In this document: piece by piece, positions 61,757 through 64,000 of the stretch
How positions within the stretch are numbered: the stretch's first letter is position 1
Layout: each line of letters starts with the position of its first letter
NCBI GenBank assembly: GCA_964611435.1
Contig: CAZSXT010000020.1
Span: 1-64,000, forward strand
Direction: 5' to 3'
From: JAYPHU01 sp964611435
GTDB taxonomy: Bacteria > Pseudomonadota > Alphaproteobacteria > Rhodospirillales > UBA2165
DNA: 64,000 nt
Made by a program: the position numbers and the translations under genes
Notes under the pieces: generated by a model
The model's input: only the letters and a program-made list of their open reading frames with translations
Told to the model about the DNA's origin: nothing
Database searches by the model: none

Positions 61757-63409
61757 ATGAAAGGCAGCGACGTCATCGCCGCAATCCTCAAGCAGGAAGG
61801 AACCGAGTTTTTGTCCTGCTATCCACGAAATCCGGTGATCGAAGCCTGCGCGGAACTCGGCATCCGGCCGATCCTCTGCCGCCAGGAACGGGTCGGTGTC
61901 GGTATCGCTGACGGCTACACACGGGTCAAACGGGGCAAGATCAACGGCGTATTCGCCGCCCAGCAGGGCCCCGGCATCGAAAATGCTTTCGCCGGCGTCG
62001 CCCAGGCCTTTGCCGAAAACGTGCCCATGCTGATCCTGCCCGGCGGTTCGGCCCTGGCCCGCCAGTACCGCCATCCGGTGTTTGATTCCGTCGATGTGTT
62101 CGGCCCGGTAACCAAATGGGCGGCCCGCGCCCATCATGTTTCTGAAATTCCGGGTCTGATGCGTCAGGCCTATCACGCCATGCGCACCGGCCGGGGCGGC
62201 CCTGTCCTGCTGGAGGTCCCACAAGAGGTCTGGGACCAGGAATTGGACGGCGAGATTGACTATTCGCGCGTTGACGCACTGCCCCTGGCGGCGGAAAAAG
62301 AGGCCGTTTCCCGCGCCGCTGATGCCTTGCTGGCCGCCGAAAATCCGGTGATTTGGGCGGGCCAGGGCGTGCTCTACGCGGACGCGACCGACGAGTTGGT
62401 GGCGCTGGCGGAAATGCTGCCGGCCCCGGTGATGACCACCAATCCCGGTAAGAGCGCCTTCCCTGAGAACCATGCCTTGTCGCTGGGCGCCAGCACCCGA
62501 TCCCGGCCCCGGCAGTTGGTCGAGATGATGAAGCGATGCGATGTACTGTTCGCCATCGGCTCCAGCCTCACCAAGACGCCTTTCGGGCCGATGGTGCCGC
62601 CGGGCAAACGGATTATTCATTCCACCAATGACGCCAGCGACATCAACAAAGACTATGCTGCTGAACTCGGCGTCCTCGGTGATTCCAAATTGGTCCTGCA
62701 AGCCCTCATCGACGCCATCGCAGAAAAGCGCGGTAAGGCGCCGGCGGACGGCGCGCTTCAAAGCCTCACCCAGGAGATTACCGGCATCCGGGACGCCTGG
62801 CTGGCCGATTGGGAAGATCAACTGACCTCCGGCGAAACACCCATCAACCAGTATCGGATCATCCAGGACCTGATGAACTCGGTCGATCCCGACAAGGTGA
62901 TCATTACTCATGATTCCGGCAGCCCGCGGGAACAGCTCCTGCCGTTCTGGCAGGCGACGCAGCCCCTTTCCTATCTGGGATGGGGCAAATCGACGCAATT
63001 GGGTTATGGACTCGGGCTTAACATGGGAGCCAAACTCGCCGCGCCGGACAAGCTGTGCATTAATGTGATGGGCGACGCCGCCATTGGCATGACCGGCATG
63101 GATCTGGAAACGGCGGCCCGCAACGGTATCGGCTCGCTCACCATTGTCTTTAATAACGGCGTGATGGCGGCGGAACGGGATGTGCTGGTGACCTCTACCG
63201 AGAAATACGGCGCGCTGACGGTCAGCGGCAACTACACCTTGGTGGCCCAGGGGCTGAATGTGGGGGCGATCCGGGTGGAGCATCCGGACGACTTCATTCC
63301 GGCGCTGGAACAGGCGAAGGAAGTGACCGCGGCCGGCAAACCGTATCTGATCGAATGCGTGGTGAAGGAAGGCTACGATTTCGCGCGGGATGGATTACCC
63401 GGGCTCTGA
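61757..63409 (+). CDS. Thiamine-diphosphate-dependent enzyme (oxalyl-CoA decarboxylase/2-hydroxyacyl-CoA lyase-like)
   Basis: A 550-residue ThDP enzyme with three-domain layout. The activating Glu44 is in CRQERVGVGIADGY. The ThDP/Mg2+ motif begins MGDAAIGMTGMDLETAARN at about residues 439-441 and ends NN 25 residues later; the third residue of GDG is Ala (GDA). Decarboxylation or C-C lyase chemistry on a 2-oxo or 2-hydroxyacyl compound is expected. Operon position after a Rieske dioxygenase suggests a side-chain or ring-cleavage 2-oxoacid. Confidence 0.88.
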   Translation: MKGSDVIAAILKQEGTEFLSCYPRNPVIEACAELGIRPILCRQERVGVGIADGYTRVKRGKINGVFAAQQGPGIENAFAGVAQAFAENVPMLILPGGSALARQYRHPVFDSVDVFGPVTKWAARAHHVSEIPGLMRQAYHAMRTGRGGPVLLEVPQEVWDQELDGEIDYSRVDALPLAAEKEAVSRAADALLAAENPVIWAGQGVLYADATDELVALAEMLPAPVMTTNPGKSAFPENHALSLGASTRSRPRQLVEMMKRCDVLFAIGSSLTKTPFGPMVPPGKRIIHSTNDASDINKDYAAELGVLGDSKLVLQALIDAIAEKRGKAPADGALQSLTQEITGIRDAWLADWEDQLTSGETPINQYRIIQDLMNSVDPDKVIITHDSGSPREQLLPFWQATQPLSYLGWGKSTQLGYGLGLNMGAKLAAPDKLCINVMGDAAIGMTGMDLETAARNGIGSLTIVFNNGVMAAERDVLVTSTEKYGALTVSGNYTLVAQGLNVGAIRVEHPDDFIPALEQAKEVTAAGKPYLIECVVKEGYDFARDGLPGL

Positions 63410-63489
63410 CACGGCAAAGCCTCTTGTGCCCGAAATGCAAGTGGCCTAGCTTTCAGTTCAACACCGCTCTGACTTAAAGGAGACCGGCT

Positions 63490-64000
63490 ATGGCCATTGA
63501 TATGCACTCCCACTGGCGACCGCCAGTGATCATCGACATGCTGCGGGCCCGTACCGAGGCGCCGTGCATCACCACCGAAGACGGCGTCGAGGTGATGAAA
63601 ACCGCACGCGGTACGACCCCGGTGGACGGCGCCTTCGACGACATCGAAGTGCGCATGAAAGAGATGGACGAGTGTGGCATCACCACGGCGGTACTCTCCA
63701 CCTTCGGACCCTATCAGTGGGCGGAACGGATGCCGGTGGACATTGGTTTGCCCTTTTTGCAGGCCATTAATGATGCTTATGCGGAATACGCGACGCAGTA
63801 TCCCGGCCGGATCGCTTTTTATGCGTCATTGCCGCTCGCCGACATGGACGCGGCGGTGGCCGAATTCAAGCGCGCCATGGCGTTGGAGGGCTGCATCGGT
63901 GTCATTCTTCCCGGCAATGCCTTTGTTACGCGAGAGGAAGCCGAGAAATATGCACCCTTGATGGAGGCCGCCAACGAATTGAAGGCCATGATCATGGTCC
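63490..64000 (+). CDS. Amidohydrolase-family protein (3' partial)
   Basis: The ATG at 63490 follows AAAGGAG and begins MAIDMHSHWRPPV, giving the His6-x-His8 metal pair of amidohydrolase_2 proteins. The frame is open to the end of the window (about 170 codons), so the protein is truncated here by the window edge, not by mutation. Resemblance is to ACMSD/gamma-resorcylate decarboxylases. It follows the ThDP gene by 80 bp and probably belongs to the Rieske operon. Confidence 0.85.
   Translation, partial: MAIDMHSHWRPPVIIDMLRARTEAPCITTEDGVEVMKTARGTTPVDGAFDDIEVRMKEMDECGITTAVLSTFGPYQWAERMPVDIGLPFLQAINDAYAEYATQYPGRIAFYASLPLADMDAAVAEFKRAMALEGCIGVILPGNAFVTREEAEKYAPLMEAANELKAMIMV

Noticed and set aside
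61526..63283. A 585-codon minus-strand frame opposite the ThDP enzyme and dioxygenase beta subunit
   Set aside because: No recognisable motif; the sense strand has clear catalytic residues and coupled starts.

Overview
The window looks like a chromosomal piece of a GC-rich alphaproteobacterium, possibly Rhodospirillales-like. The grounds are gene content (TAXI-TRAP and tripartite tricarboxylate transporters, many CoA and amidohydrolase enzymes), the frequent GTG starts and the high-GC codon use. Taxonomy is inference: there is no rRNA, tRNA or housekeeping marker. One 100-N scaffold gap (21184-21283) shows that the assembly is a draft or a metagenome bin. The window is almost entirely catabolic enzymes plus the transporters that would feed them. 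I see no transcription regulator, transposase, integrase, CRISPR array or RNA gene.

Layout. (1) 1-9906: a 5'-truncated FAD monooxygenase fused to cytochrome b5, a cyclase-family hydrolase, then a minus-strand operon (ABC ATPase, two permeases, quinone oxidoreductase, acyl-CoA-dehydrogenase-fold flavoprotein). The binding protein of the ABC system is divergent from it, followed by a GMC oxidoreductase. (2) 9917-13223: TauE/SafE-TupB-TupC (tungstate-type uptake without TupA), and a divergent binding-protein-like protein with no signal peptide. (3) 13486-21058: a minus-strand operon of amidohydrolase, UbiD-type decarboxylase, three-subunit molybdenum hydroxylase and ACMSD-like amidohydrolase, most junctions overlapping by 4 bp. 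(4) 21059-29880: the scaffold gap, a DMT exporter, a fused TctA/TctB permease with divergent TctC, and assorted hydrolases and oxidoreductases. (5) 30034-33707: acyl-CoA dehydrogenase, class III CoA-transferase, MaoC hydratase and CitE-type lyase, a set resembling itaconate/citramalyl-CoA degradation. (6) 33711-41904: an esterase-like hydrolase, a TAXI-TRAP system, a TauD-type oxygenase with an enolase-superfamily enzyme, and an amidohydrolase. (7) 42019-51120: HyuA-HyuB hydantoinase/oxoprolinase with two M24-fold proteins that lack metal ligands, and a second TAXI-TRAP system. (8) 51299-64000: VOC protein, TauD-type oxygenase and a second HyuA-HyuB. On the opposite strand lie amidase, cupin, luciferase-like monooxygenase and a 65-residue CPCC protein. 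Last come a Rieske dioxygenase alpha/beta pair, a ThDP enzyme and a partial amidohydrolase.

Taken together the window reads as a collection of uptake-plus-degradation modules for aromatic or heterocyclic acids, amides/ureides and branched dicarboxylates. The individual substrates cannot be fixed from sequence alone. The most distinctive points are the flavin monooxygenase-cytochrome b5 fusion, the UbiD/Mo-hydroxylase/amidohydrolase operon beside a TupBC transporter, the metal-ligand-free M24 pair downstream of a hydantoinase, the itaconate-like cassette, the tiny CPCC protein, and the apparent absence of any regulator in 64 kb.
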